Source: Alphaproteobacteria bacterium HGW-Alphaproteobacteria-11 (GTDB taxonomy: Bacteria > Pseudomonadota > Alphaproteobacteria > Parvibaculales > Parvibaculaceae). Taken from it: a DNA stretch of 32,123 nt. How positions within the stretch are numbered: the first letter of the stretch is position 1; each line of letters begins with the position of its first letter. Shown here piece by piece: positions 15,407-22,346 of this stretch. Location: NCBI GenBank assembly GCA_002841195.1, contig PHEO01000007.1, positions 1 through 32,123 on the forward strand, given 5' to 3'. The position numbers were made by a program, and so were the translations under genes. The notes below the pieces were generated by a model. The model was given only the letters and a program-made list of their open reading frames with translations, was not told the origin of the DNA and searched no databases.

Positions 15407-16201
15407 TCAGGCCGCTTTCTTGAGCGCCTCACGCTCAATGAAGGCCCGTTCCCGCTCGGTCGTGATCGGCTCGACCGCGCGATAGGCCTCGGGCGACGCA
15501 ACATTGAGCAAGGCCCGCACTTCCTCAAGTGGCTTGTCGAGCAGCGCCTCCCAATCGGCCGCCGGCAACCAGGCGGCCCGCTTGCCGTGCCGGAAGCCTT
15601 CGCGAATGACCCGGCCGAGCTTGAGGTCCGGATTGCGCTTGTTGCTGAGACGCCAGCCCACCAGAACGATGAAACCGATGCCGCGATTGCGCGTCTGCGC
15701 GTAGCTGAAGGCGAGCAGGGCGAGTTCGCCGAGCCCGTCGCGGCCATAACCGGTCGTCACATGCCAGAGATCGTGGGCATCGCGCAGGCGGTCGCCGAAA
15801 ATGCGCTCGGCTTCGCTGCGTTCGTCGCGCAGCGGCACCTCGCGGCTCGCCTCGACCAGTCCGTCGGCCGTCAGGTTTTCTTCGGCCATGAATTCGTAAT
15901 AGGTGCGCCCCAGCGTGCCTTCCGGCAGCCGCGACAGACGCTCGCGATCGTTGAGCGTCGCGATGAGGTCGCGCTTCTCGGCGACGATCCGCTGCCCCAT
16001 CCCGGTGGCGATGAACCGCTTGAACTGGCGGTCGCGGACATTGCCGGACAAGGCGTCGATGATCTTGAAAACCTGGCCGGTATCTTCCTTGTCGGCGATC
16101 AGGGCGCGGATCGCCCGAATGGCTTTCAGGGGTTCGATACGCTTGCGCGTCCGCCTGGCAGGGGCGGAACCGTTGAATTCGGCTGGACTGGCTGTCGTCA
16201 T
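15407..16201 (-). CDS. coq4: Coq4-family ubiquinone biosynthesis protein
   Basis: The 264-residue protein has the Coq4 hallmark metal motif HDxxH-x11-E, seen as H143-D-L-W-H147 followed by E159 in GYGRDGLGE. In eukaryotes COQ4 organises the CoQ complex and has been linked to oxidative decarboxylation at ring carbon 1. Bacterial homologues are less studied. A long helical N-terminal part (FIATGMGQRIVAEK) precedes the motif. The gene diverges from a tetR gene across a 106-bp region with a consensus TTGACA -35 and a palindrome. The ArsC-family gene follows after 94 bp on the same strand and may be cotranscribed. Coq7 lies about 2 kb away, supporting a real quinone role. Membrane association is expected, though no TM helix is evident. 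Confidence 0.85.
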   Translation of the reverse strand: MTTASPAEFNGSAPARRTRKRIEPLKAIRAIRALIADKEDTGQVFKIIDALSGNVRDRQFKRFIATGMGQRIVAEKRDLIATLNDRERLSRLPEGTLGRTYYEFMAEENLTADGLVEASREVPLRDERSEAERIFGDRLRDAHDLWHVTTGYGRDGLGELALLAFSYAQTRNRGIGFIVLVGWRLSNKRNPDLKLGRVIREGFRHGKRAAWLPAADWEALLDKPLEEVRALLNVASPEAYRAVEPITTERERAFIEREALKKAA

Positions 16202-16253
16202 CGCTCTAATCCCGTTGCTAGGATGAGGTATACATCTACGCCCGTTGCTGCTT

Positions 16254-16282
16254 TATGTACCAAATACTGACATTGTTGTCAA
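16254..16282 (-). promoter_or_regulatory. Candidate coq4 promoter
   Basis: Reading leftward, a perfect TTGACA (complement of 16277-16282) is followed after 17 bp by TACATA (complement of 16254-16259). Transcription would start about 45 bp before the coq4 ATG. The -35 lies inside the palindrome at 16264-16285, so repressor binding there would block it. The -10 is weak (3/6). Confidence 0.45.
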
Positions 16283-16285
16283 TAT
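16264..16285. promoter_or_regulatory. Candidate TetR operator between coq4 and tetR
   Basis: A 22-bp inverted repeat has arms ATACTGACA and TGTCAATAT around TTGT, with 8 of 9 pairs matching. It stands out as AT-rich in GC-rich DNA. It overlaps the coq4 -35 on one strand and a perfect TATAAT (16283-16288) on the tetR strand. This is the expected layout for a repressor that controls itself and coq4. Confidence 0.65.
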
Positions 16286-16307
16286 AATTTGTCTGAAGGA
16301 GTCCGGT

Positions 16308-16967
16308 TTGCCGAGCGCCGCCAAAACCGCCGTAAACCCCGCCAAACCAGCGGGGAAACGCATCCGCCGCACCGCCGAGGAGGCAAGGCGGCTCATTCTG
16401 GATGCCGCCGAGAAGCGCCTGGCGCAACAGGGGCCCGAAGGCCTTCGGCTGCAGGACATCGCCCGCGACATCGGCATCTCGCACCCGGCAATCCTTCATC
16501 ACTTCGAAAGCCGCGAGGGGCTGGTGCGGGCACTGATCGCGCGCGCCAACACGCAACTGCGCGACACCATGCTGACGGCGCTGGCCGGCGGCCACACGAA
16601 CTCGGATGCCTCCGACCATATCGGCCATGTCTTCGAAGCGCTGAGCGACCGCGGCACGGCGCGTCTCCTGTCGTGGCTGTTGCTGACCGGGCGCGCGAGC
16701 GAGAATTCGCCGACCCACAACATCATGGGCGAGATTGTGGAGGCGCTGCAGGCGCGCCGCGCGGAATATGCGGCGGAGAAAGGTCTGCCGGCACCCGACA
16801 AGGAAGACACATTGTTCATGGCCATGCTGACCGCCAACGCCGCCTTCGGCGAAGCGATCATCGGACGGCAACTCGCCGAAGCCGTCGGCCTCGATGCCGA
16901 CGGCATCAAGCGCTTCCGCAACTGGTTTGCGAAGCTCCTGAACGAACATTGGGACGGCAGGAATTGA
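16308..16967 (+). CDS. TetR-family transcriptional regulator
   Basis: The product is a 219-residue TetR repressor. The N-terminal region KRIRRTAEEARRLILDAAEKRLAQQGPEGLRLQDIARDIGIS, shown only to name it, ends in the recognition helix HPAILHHFESREGLV. The C-terminal ligand domain carries WLLLTGRAS and FMAMLTANAAFGEAII. No ATG fits. The track start is a TTG at 16245, which lies within the promoter. I use the TTG at 16308 because GAAGGAG lies six bases before it and the low-complexity Lys/Ala/Pro leader begins there. A TTG start would keep expression low, which suits a repressor. It is divergent from coq4 across the palindrome and followed after 5 bp by a GNAT gene. Confidence 0.85.
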   Translation: MPSAAKTAVNPAKPAGKRIRRTAEEARRLILDAAEKRLAQQGPEGLRLQDIARDIGISHPAILHHFESREGLVRALIARANTQLRDTMLTALAGGHTNSDASDHIGHVFEALSDRGTARLLSWLLLTGRASENSPTHNIMGEIVEALQARRAEYAAEKGLPAPDKEDTLFMAMLTANAAFGEAIIGRQLAEAVGLDADGIKRFRNWFAKLLNEHWDGRN

Positions 16968-16972
16968 GCGCT

Positions 16973-17473
16973 GTGCCGCAAATCGCGGTGAGAGCGGCAA
17001 CGGAGGCCGATCTGCCCGGCATCCTGGCGATCTACAACGACGCGGTCGCCAACACGACGGCGATCTGGAACGAAACCGAAAGCACACTGGAAGGACGGCG
17101 GAGCTGGATGGCCGAACGAACGGGCCGCGGCTTTCCGGTGCTGGTCGCCGACGAAAATGGCGAGGTCGCGGGCTACGCCACCGTCGGCGATTTTCGCCCG
17201 CATGAAGGCTACCGCTTCACGGTCGAAAACTCGATCTATGTGCGCAACGACCGGCGCGGGCGCGGCATCGCCGCCGCCATGATGCCGCCGCTGATCGAGG
17301 CGGCGGAAAAGCTCGGCATGCATGCGATGATCGCCGGGATCGAAGCCGAGAACCTCTCCTCGATCCGCCTGCATGAGCGCTTCGGCTTTCGCGAGGTCGC
17401 GCGCATGCCCGAAGTCGGCCGCAAATTCGACCGCTGGCTCGACCTGGTGCTGATGCAGAGGATGCTGGGGTGA
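16973..17473 (+). CDS. Phosphinothricin/methionine-sulfoximine-type GNAT acetyltransferase
   Basis: The 166-residue GNAT opens with IAVRAATEADLPGILAIYNDAVANTTAIWNE (named by its first residues), characteristic of the Pat/Bar/YncA (MddA) group. The acetyl-CoA loop is RRGRGIAAAMM, preceded by the beta-4 segment ENSIYVRND. It ends NLSSIRLHERFGFREVARMPEVG, also typical. These enzymes N-acetylate phosphinothricin, methionine sulfoximine or related amino-acid analogues. The start is uncertain: GTG at 16973 has GGCAGGA ten bases upstream, while TTG at 16964 would overlap the tetR stop (TTGA). The track ORF from 16289 is a shadow before this point. It is likely cotranscribed with tetR. The family is clear; the natural substrate is not. 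Confidence 0.87.
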   Translation: MPQIAVRAATEADLPGILAIYNDAVANTTAIWNETESTLEGRRSWMAERTGRGFPVLVADENGEVAGYATVGDFRPHEGYRFTVENSIYVRNDRRGRGIAAAMMPPLIEAAEKLGMHAMIAGIEAENLSSIRLHERFGFREVARMPEVGRKFDRWLDLVLMQRMLG

Positions 17474-17518
17474 GTGGCCCGCGCCGCGCCTGCCAGCCGA
17501 ATCACGAAGTGCGAAGCG

Positions 17519-17604
17519 TGGTGCCCCTGGCCGGACTCGAACCAGCACGTTGTTGCCAACAACAGATTTTGAGTCTGCCGCGTCTACCATTCCGCCACAG
17601 GGGC
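17519..17604 (-). tRNA. tRNA-Leu (anticodon CAA)
   Basis: Reverse-complementing gives a class II tRNA. The acceptor arm GCCCCTG pairs with CAGGGGC, and a discriminator A and an encoded CCA follow. The D-arm region is GTGGCGGAATGGTAGACGC. The anticodon stem GCAGA/TCTGT encloses the loop CTCAAAA, so the anticodon is CAA (codon UUG). The long variable arm TTGTTGGCAACAA forms its own hairpin. The T-arm is GCTGG-TTCGAGT-CCGGC. It lies between the converging GNAT gene and the dsbB gene on the other strand. I saw no second copy of its 3' end nearby to suggest an integration site. Confidence 0.97.
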
Positions 17605-17622
17605 TCCCGAAGCGCGGGGCGC

Positions 17623-17650
17623 ATCATACTGGCCGGGGCCGCCCCTTCAA
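17623..17650 (-). promoter_or_regulatory. tRNA-Leu promoter
   Basis: Reading leftward, TTGAAG (complement of 17645-17650) and TATGAT (complement of 17623-17628) are spaced by 16 bp. The expected start is about 12 nt before the mature tRNA 5' end. The -10 matches consensus at five of six positions. Confidence 0.6.
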
Positions 17651-17726
17651 TCGAAAAGAAATGGCGCGGGCAGCGCCGCCGCTGCGGCGACAAGGCGCGC
17701 GACAGGCGGCGGGCCCCCGTGCTTGA

Positions 17727-18257
17727 ATGGCGCCCATGATGGACCGCATCCCCTCGAACGCCATCCCCTGGATACTGGCGGGCGCCAGCGCCGCAACGCT
17801 GGCCGGCGCGTTGTTTTTCGAGCATGTGCTGGGCTATATCCCCTGCTCGCTCTGCCTTGAGGGCCGCATCCCGCATTATTTTGCCATCGGCGCGGCGCTG
17901 ATCGCCGGCGTTCTCTCCCGCGAAGCCAATGTCGGCATCGGCGTATTGCTGTTTCTGGGGATCTGCGTCGCGGCCTACGCCGCCGCTGCTGGTATTTCCG
18001 GCTACCACATCGGCGTCGAACAAAAATGGTGGGAAGGTCCGGTCGCCTGCGGTTCGGGAAACCTCATCGCCGGATCGCTGGAAGAATTGCAGGCCGCCCT
18101 TGAGGGCCGCGTCCACGCGCCGCGCTGCGATGAGGCCGCATGGTCGCTTTTCGGCATTTCGCTGGCGGGCTTCAATCTGCTGATCTCGCTTGTCCTCGGC
18201 GCGCTCGCGGCGCTGCCACTCTGGCGGTTCTACCGCGAGAGCCACGGAGAAGTCTGA
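17727..18257 (+). CDS. dsbB: DsbB-family disulfide bond formation protein
   Basis: The 176-residue inner-membrane protein has four predicted TM helices, near residues 13-33, 48-65, 68-92 and 140-167. The first periplasmic loop has C40-S-L-C43, the DsbB quinone-reducing pair. The second loop has C108 and C134, which would exchange disulfides with DsbA. It passes electrons from the periplasm to ubiquinone. The CxxC follows the usual pattern PCSLCLEGR, close to PCPLCLxQR. Start choice is uncertain because ATGs at 17727, 17736 and 17739 all lie in frame without a clear Shine-Dalgarno. Its TGA overlaps the coq7 ATG as TGATG, a functional pairing since DsbB uses the quinone that Coq7 helps make. 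No dsbA is seen in the window. Confidence 0.88.
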   Translation: MAPMMDRIPSNAIPWILAGASAATLAGALFFEHVLGYIPCSLCLEGRIPHYFAIGAALIAGVLSREANVGIGVLLFLGICVAAYAAAAGISGYHIGVEQKWWEGPVACGSGNLIAGSLEELQAALEGRVHAPRCDEAAWSLFGISLAGFNLLISLVLGALAALPLWRFYRESHGEV

Positions 18258-18853
18258 TGTCGTCATCCGGAAAGGCAGAAGACGGAAAGACGCCCCGCGT
18301 CTCGGCGCAACCCGGCCATGCGCGCAACGAAGCCATCGAGGAAATGATCCGCGTCGATCATGCCGGCGAATACGGCGCCGTACGCATCTACAAGGGCCAG
18401 CTCGCCGTGCTGCGCAATCTGCCGCACAAGCGCGATCTCGTCGCGAAACTCGAACACATGGCGAAGGACGAGGAGGCGCATCTCGCCCGCTTCAACGAAA
18501 TCGTCAACGAGCGCGGCGTCCGCCCGACGGCCTTCGCGCCGGTCTGGCATGTCGCGGGCTTCGCGCTCGGCGCGGCGACCGCCCTTCTCGGCGAAAAGGC
18601 CGCTCATGCCTGCACGGCGGCCGTCGAGGAAGTGATCGACGAGCACTACAAGTCGCAGGTCGGCCGGCTCGACGGCATGGGCGACACCGAAAAGCCGCTA
18701 CGCGACACGATCGAGGAATTCCGTCTGGAAGAAGTGCGCCACCGCGACGAGGCGATTGCGGCGGGCGCGAGAGAAGCACCGGCCTATCCGCTGCTCTCGG
18801 GCGCCATCAAGGCCGCCTGCCGGCTGGCGATACGGATTTCCGAAAAGGCCTGA
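18257..18853 (+). CDS. coq7: Demethoxyubiquinone hydroxylase Coq7
   Basis: This 198-residue di-iron hydroxylase acts late in ubiquinone synthesis, converting demethoxyubiquinone to demethylubiquinone. The ferritin-like ligand set is present: Glu38 in DHAGEYGA, E72-x-x-H75 in KDEEAHLARF, Glu124/125 in AAVEEVIDEHY and E159-x-x-H162 in LEEVRHRDEA. The helix GFALGAATALLGEKAAHACT (about 101-120) is the family's membrane-surface segment. The track ORF starts at 18140, but the ATG at 18257 overlaps the dsbB stop and puts the first ligand at the usual distance. Translation is probably coupled to dsbB. It ends 5 bp from the convergent HNH gene. Confidence 0.95.
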   Translation: MSSSGKAEDGKTPRVSAQPGHARNEAIEEMIRVDHAGEYGAVRIYKGQLAVLRNLPHKRDLVAKLEHMAKDEEAHLARFNEIVNERGVRPTAFAPVWHVAGFALGAATALLGEKAAHACTAAVEEVIDEHYKSQVGRLDGMGDTEKPLRDTIEEFRLEEVRHRDEAIAAGAREAPAYPLLSGAIKAACRLAIRISEKA

Positions 18854-18858
18854 GCCGC

Positions 18859-19419
18859 TTACGGCTCCAGTTCGCTGTCCCAGTAGAGATAGTCTTGCCA
18901 GCTATCATGCAGATAGTTGGGCGGGAAGGCGCGGCCGTTGCGGTGCAGGTCGCCGACCGTCGGCCGGAACGGCGGATGCATCGGGAACATATGTGCATCC
19001 TTCGGCATCTTGCCGCCCTTTTTGAGATTGCAGGGCGCGCAGGCCGTGATGACGTTTTCCCATGTCGTCTGCCCGCCGCGCGAGCGCGGGACCACATGAT
19101 CGAAGGTGAGCTCGTGCCGCGCCGCGCAATACTGGCAGGTGAACCGGTCGCGGAGGAAGAGATTGAACCTTGTGAACGCGGGAAACCGCGCCGGCTTCAC
19201 ATAGGATTTCAGCGAGACGACGCTCGGCAGCTTCATCTCGAATGTCGGCGAGCGCACGGCGGTGTCGTAGCAGGAGACGATGTTGACGCGGTCGAGAAAG
19301 ACCGCCTTGATCGTGTCCTGCCAGGACCAGAGCGAGAGGGGGTAATAGCTGAGCGGCCTGTAATCCGCGTTCAGCACCAGCGCCGGACAACTATCCGGAT
19401 TCGCAAACGATCCGTGCAC
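18859..19419 (-). CDS. HNH endonuclease-family protein
   Basis: The 186-residue protein carries a complete HNH motif. A zinc-binding C95-Q-Y-C98 is followed by LTFDHVVPRSRGG (Asp107-His108), Asn122 in TTWENVITAC, and C127-A-P-C130. The N-terminal part (ALVLNADYRPLSYYPLSLWSWQDTIKAV) is conserved in a family of chromosomal HNH proteins found in many bacteria with no phage context. The function is not established, though nicking or DNA repair is possible. The start is the GTG at 19419, which a perfect AGGAGG fixes; the extra 49 residues of the track ORF are not credible. It converges on coq7, and no phage or restriction gene is adjacent. Confidence 0.88.
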   Translation of the reverse strand: MHGSFANPDSCPALVLNADYRPLSYYPLSLWSWQDTIKAVFLDRVNIVSCYDTAVRSPTFEMKLPSVVSLKSYVKPARFPAFTRFNLFLRDRFTCQYCAARHELTFDHVVPRSRGGQTTWENVITACAPCNLKKGGKMPKDAHMFPMHPPFRPTVGDLHRNGRAFPPNYLHDSWQDYLYWDSELEP

Positions 19420-19424
19420 ACCGT

Positions 19425-19430
19425 CCTCCT
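19425..19430 (-). promoter_or_regulatory. Perfect Shine-Dalgarno fixing the HNH GTG start
   Basis: AGGAGG, read leftward, lies five bases before the GTG at 19417-19419. It is the clearest ribosome-binding site in this part of the window and decides against the longer track ORF start at 19566. Confidence 0.75.
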
Positions 19431-19525
19431 GAAGAGGCGCGCCTTTGCCATGGCCGCTCCCCTGTAGCCGCGAAGCTACTATATCCGGCGCGACAACTTT
19501 GTGAAGGCACGAGATTTCGTCGATG

Positions 19526-20203
19526 TCAGCGCGCCGCGGCAGCCCCGTGACGCCCCGCGAAGGCATCGGCGATAAAGCGCCCGCCCAGCATCAGGCCCGT
19601 CTCGTCGATGCTGTGGCCGAGCCCCGCCGAAACATGCCATTGCACCGCCAGACCGGCTTCCCCAAGGGCCTGCACGGCCTGATGCATCCGCGCGACCGGC
19701 AGCATGTCGTCGCTGTCGCCGTGGACCATCAGCACTGGCGGGCGGGCCCGGATCTCGGCCTGGAGGCGCTCCAGCCCGGCAAGTGCGCCCGAATAGCCGA
19801 CGATGCAGGCCGCCGCGCGGGCCCGGCGCAACCCGACATGCAGCGACATCATGGTGCCCTGGCTGAAGCCGACCAGCGCCAGATGGGCGTCGTCCAGGCC
19901 ATGCAGCCCCAGCTGTGCGTCGATGAAACGGTCGAGCACCGGCGCCGCCGCTTCGACACCGCGGAGGATTTCGTCGGGGTCGAGCCGGCCGATGGGAAAC
20001 CACTGATAGCCCATCGGATTGGCGGGACAAGGTTCAGGCGCGTTCGGCGCGACGAAGGCGGCATCCGGCAGCAGTCGCTGCCAGTAGGGGGCAAGACCGA
20101 TCAGGTCGTTGCCGTCCGACCCGTAGCCATGACAGAGCACGACAAGCTGCCGCGTCGTGCCGCTGGCAGCCGCCACGCTCGGTCCGGTCAGACTTGTCGG
20201 CAT
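19526..20203 (-). CDS. Carboxylesterase/phospholipase-type alpha/beta hydrolase
   Basis: The 225-residue alpha/beta hydrolase belongs to the phospholipase/carboxylesterase (PF02230, YpfH-like) group. VVLCHGYGSDGNDLIGL forms the oxyanion region. The nucleophile is Ser115 in VGFSQGTMMS, the acid is probably Asp166 in HGDSDDMLP, and the base is His197 in GLGHSID. The length is standard. The ATG at 20203 (MPTSLTG) has GGGGAGG three to four bases upstream and is preferred to the track start at 20242. It hydrolyses short acyl esters or lysophospholipids. It diverges from gluQRS and is followed after about 106 bp of unassigned sequence by the HNH gene. Confidence 0.9.
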   Translation of the reverse strand: MPTSLTGPSVAAASGTTRQLVVLCHGYGSDGNDLIGLAPYWQRLLPDAAFVAPNAPEPCPANPMGYQWFPIGRLDPDEILRGVEAAAPVLDRFIDAQLGLHGLDDAHLALVGFSQGTMMSLHVGLRRARAAACIVGYSGALAGLERLQAEIRARPPVLMVHGDSDDMLPVARMHQAVQALGEAGLAVQWHVSAGLGHSIDETGLMLGGRFIADAFAGRHGAAAAR

Positions 20204-20279
20204 TCGCCTCCCCTTTCGCAACATGGCCGCGCACGATAACAATGCGCGTCCGAAACTAAAGGATGGGTCGGCAAGTTCA

Positions 20280-21182
20280 ATGCGGGAAAACGGCGAACTG
20301 ACGGAAGTGCTGCGCTTTGCGCCGAGCCCGAACGGCTGGCTGCATCTCGGCCATGCCTGTTCGGCGCTCTTTGCTCACGAAACGGCGAAAGCGCTGAACG
20401 GCCGCTTTCTGCTGCGTATCGAGGATATCGATGTCGGCCGCTGCCGGCCCGAATACGAAGAGGCGATCCATGAAGACCTCGCCTGGCTCGGCCTCGACTG
20501 GGAACGGCCCGTCCGCCGCCAGTCGGAACATTTCGCCGACTACGAGGCAGCATTGAAACGCCTGCGCGACATGGGCCTCGTCTATCCCTGTTTTGCGACG
20601 CGCAAGGAAATCGCCGACGCCATTGCCGCGACCGGCATCGACGCGCGCAACTGGCCCGTCGATCCCGACGGCGCGCCGATCTATCCGGGCATCTACAAGG
20701 ACCTCGCGCCCGCCGAGATGAACCGCTTGATGTGGGAAGGCCGGACCTATGCCTGGCGGCTCGACACCGAAAGTGCGCTTGCGAAAGCAGAGAAAATTGC
20801 GGGCAAGGCCCTGACATTTTCGGAAGAAGGCGAGGGCCCGAACGGCGAGACCGGAACCTGCGCGGTCAAGCCAGCGCTCTTCGGCGACGTCGTGATCGCG
20901 CGCAAGGATGTGCCGACGAGCTATCACCTCGCGGTGACGATCGATGACGCCATCCAGAATGTGACGCTGGTGACGCGCGGCCAGGACCTGTTTCACGCGA
21001 CCTATATCCATCGCATCCTTCAGGTGCTGCTCGGCCTCCCCGAGCCCCGCTACCGCCATCACCGCCTGATCCGCGACGATGCAGGACGGCGGCTCTCGAA
21101 GTCCGCCCGCGACATGGGCCTGCGCGAACTGCGCGCCGCCGGCAAGACGCCGGCCGACATCCGGCGCATGGTCGGATTTTAA
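20280..21182 (+). CDS. gluQ: Glutamyl-Q tRNA(Asp) synthetase
   Basis: This 300-residue paralogue of the GluRS catalytic domain lacks an anticodon-binding domain, as expected for GluQRS, which glutamylates queuosine in tRNA-Asp. The HIGH motif is RFAPSPNGWLHLGHACSAL (HLGH at 22-25), the KMSKS counterpart is RRLSKSARD near 270-276, and IEDIDVGRCRPEYE contacts the substrate. The track ORF is 41 residues longer. The ATG at 20280 puts RFAPSPNG at residue 12, matching family length. No strong Shine-Dalgarno is seen at this ATG, and an alternative at 20223 remains possible. It is divergent from the esterase. Confidence 0.92.
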   Translation: MRENGELTEVLRFAPSPNGWLHLGHACSALFAHETAKALNGRFLLRIEDIDVGRCRPEYEEAIHEDLAWLGLDWERPVRRQSEHFADYEAALKRLRDMGLVYPCFATRKEIADAIAATGIDARNWPVDPDGAPIYPGIYKDLAPAEMNRLMWEGRTYAWRLDTESALAKAEKIAGKALTFSEEGEGPNGETGTCAVKPALFGDVVIARKDVPTSYHLAVTIDDAIQNVTLVTRGQDLFHATYIHRILQVLLGLPEPRYRHHRLIRDDAGRRLSKSARDMGLRELRAAGKTPADIRRMVGF

Positions 21183-21272
21183 CCGCATCCGCCGCCGCGG
21201 ATTGGCGCGAAAGCTGCTTCCCTGACCTCAGACAGCCGGTTCGATCCCGAATAGGGACGAATTCCGGTCCGC

Positions 21273-22346
21273 ATGAGCCGGGGAGCTTCGAAATTGGCCG
21301 CCGATACCGCATTTGACGTCTCGAAACAACGCATCGACTGGATCGATATGGCCAAGGGCCTGACGATCGTCCTTGTGGTGATGGAACACACGACCGCCGG
21401 CGTCGGCGCGGCGCTCGGACAGCTTCCCGTCGTTTTCGGCGCGCTGGCGGAATTCGCCAAGCCCTTCCGCATGCCGCTCTTTTTCCTGGTCGCCGGCCTC
21501 TTCGCCTACAAGGCGCTATATGGCGATCTCCGCAAATTCGTCGACGGCAAGGTCGTCCACTTCGCCTATTTCTACCTGCTCTGGTCGGTGATCCAGATCG
21601 GTCTGAAAATCGTGATCCCCCATACAAGCACCTGGCAGGTGACCTATGTCGATCTGCTGCTGATCCCGATCCAGCCTTTCGCGGTACTCTGGTTCATCTA
21701 TTCGCTGGCGATGTTCTTCGTCACCATGCGCCTCCTGCGCGATGCGCGGCCCATCTTCGTGTTCTTTTTTGCGCTGGCGCTCTATTTCGCAAATATCGAC
21801 ACCGGCTGGATGCTGATCGATGAATTCGCCTGGCGTTTCGTCTGGTTCGTCGCCGGCGTCTATGGCGCGAAGCAGATTTTCGAACTCGCCGACTGGGCGC
21901 GGGAGAAACCGCTTCACGCGATCGGTCTCGCCTCGGTCATGCTTGCAAGCGTCGCCACCGTCGTCTTCTCGCGTCTTGTGGAAATTCGCGGCCTCGAACT
22001 GCTGATGGGCATTGCCGGCGCCGGCAGCGCCGTCATGCTGGTGAGCCTGCTGGCCGCCGCGCGGCTGGGCGAGCCGCTCGCCTATATCGGCCGCCACTCG
22101 CTCTATATCTTCCTGGCGTTTTTCCTGCCGATGGCGGCGATGCGCACCGGGCTTGTGCGCCTGGGTGTCGACAATGGCGACCTCGTGACGCTTCTCACCA
22201 CCGCCTTCGCCGTGGTCATGCCGATCATTGCCTATCGAATTGTCGTCAACACGCCGCTCGACGTCTTCTTCGTCAGGCCCGACATGTTCCGTCTGACATC
22301 GCCTCGTCCGCACACGCCGAAGATCATGGTCGCCGCCGGCGACTAG
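21273..22346 (+). CDS. Acyltransferase-3 family membrane protein
   Basis: The 357-residue integral membrane protein belongs to the acyltransferase-3 (OafA/OpgC-like) family, which moves acyl groups, often acetyl or succinyl, onto exported polysaccharides or lipids. The N-terminal RIDWIDMAKGLTIVLVVMEHTT holds the conserved Arg and the catalytic His (EHTT). FRMPLFFLVAGLFAYK is the second family motif. About ten hydrophobic helices run to the C-terminus. No SGNH domain is attached, so it would act alone or with a separate protein. The intergenic distance to gluQRS is 90 bp. It converges on the AEC transporter, and both stops share the CTAG at 22343-22346. The acceptor molecule is unknown. Confidence 0.88.
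   Translation: MSRGASKLAADTAFDVSKQRIDWIDMAKGLTIVLVVMEHTTAGVGAALGQLPVVFGALAEFAKPFRMPLFFLVAGLFAYKALYGDLRKFVDGKVVHFAYFYLLWSVIQIGLKIVIPHTSTWQVTYVDLLLIPIQPFAVLWFIYSLAMFFVTMRLLRDARPIFVFFFALALYFANIDTGWMLIDEFAWRFVWFVAGVYGAKQIFELADWAREKPLHAIGLASVMLASVATVVFSRLVEIRGLELLMGIAGAGSAVMLVSLLAAARLGEPLAYIGRHSLYIFLAFFLPMAAMRTGLVRLGVDNGDLVTLLTTAFAVVMPIIAYRIVVNTPLDVFFVRPDMFRLTSPRPHTPKIMVAAGD

Noticed and set aside
17519-17650. tRNA-Leu as the attachment site of an integrated element
   Set aside because: No integrase is next to it and no repeat of the tRNA 3' end was seen elsewhere in the window. Flanking genes are housekeeping.
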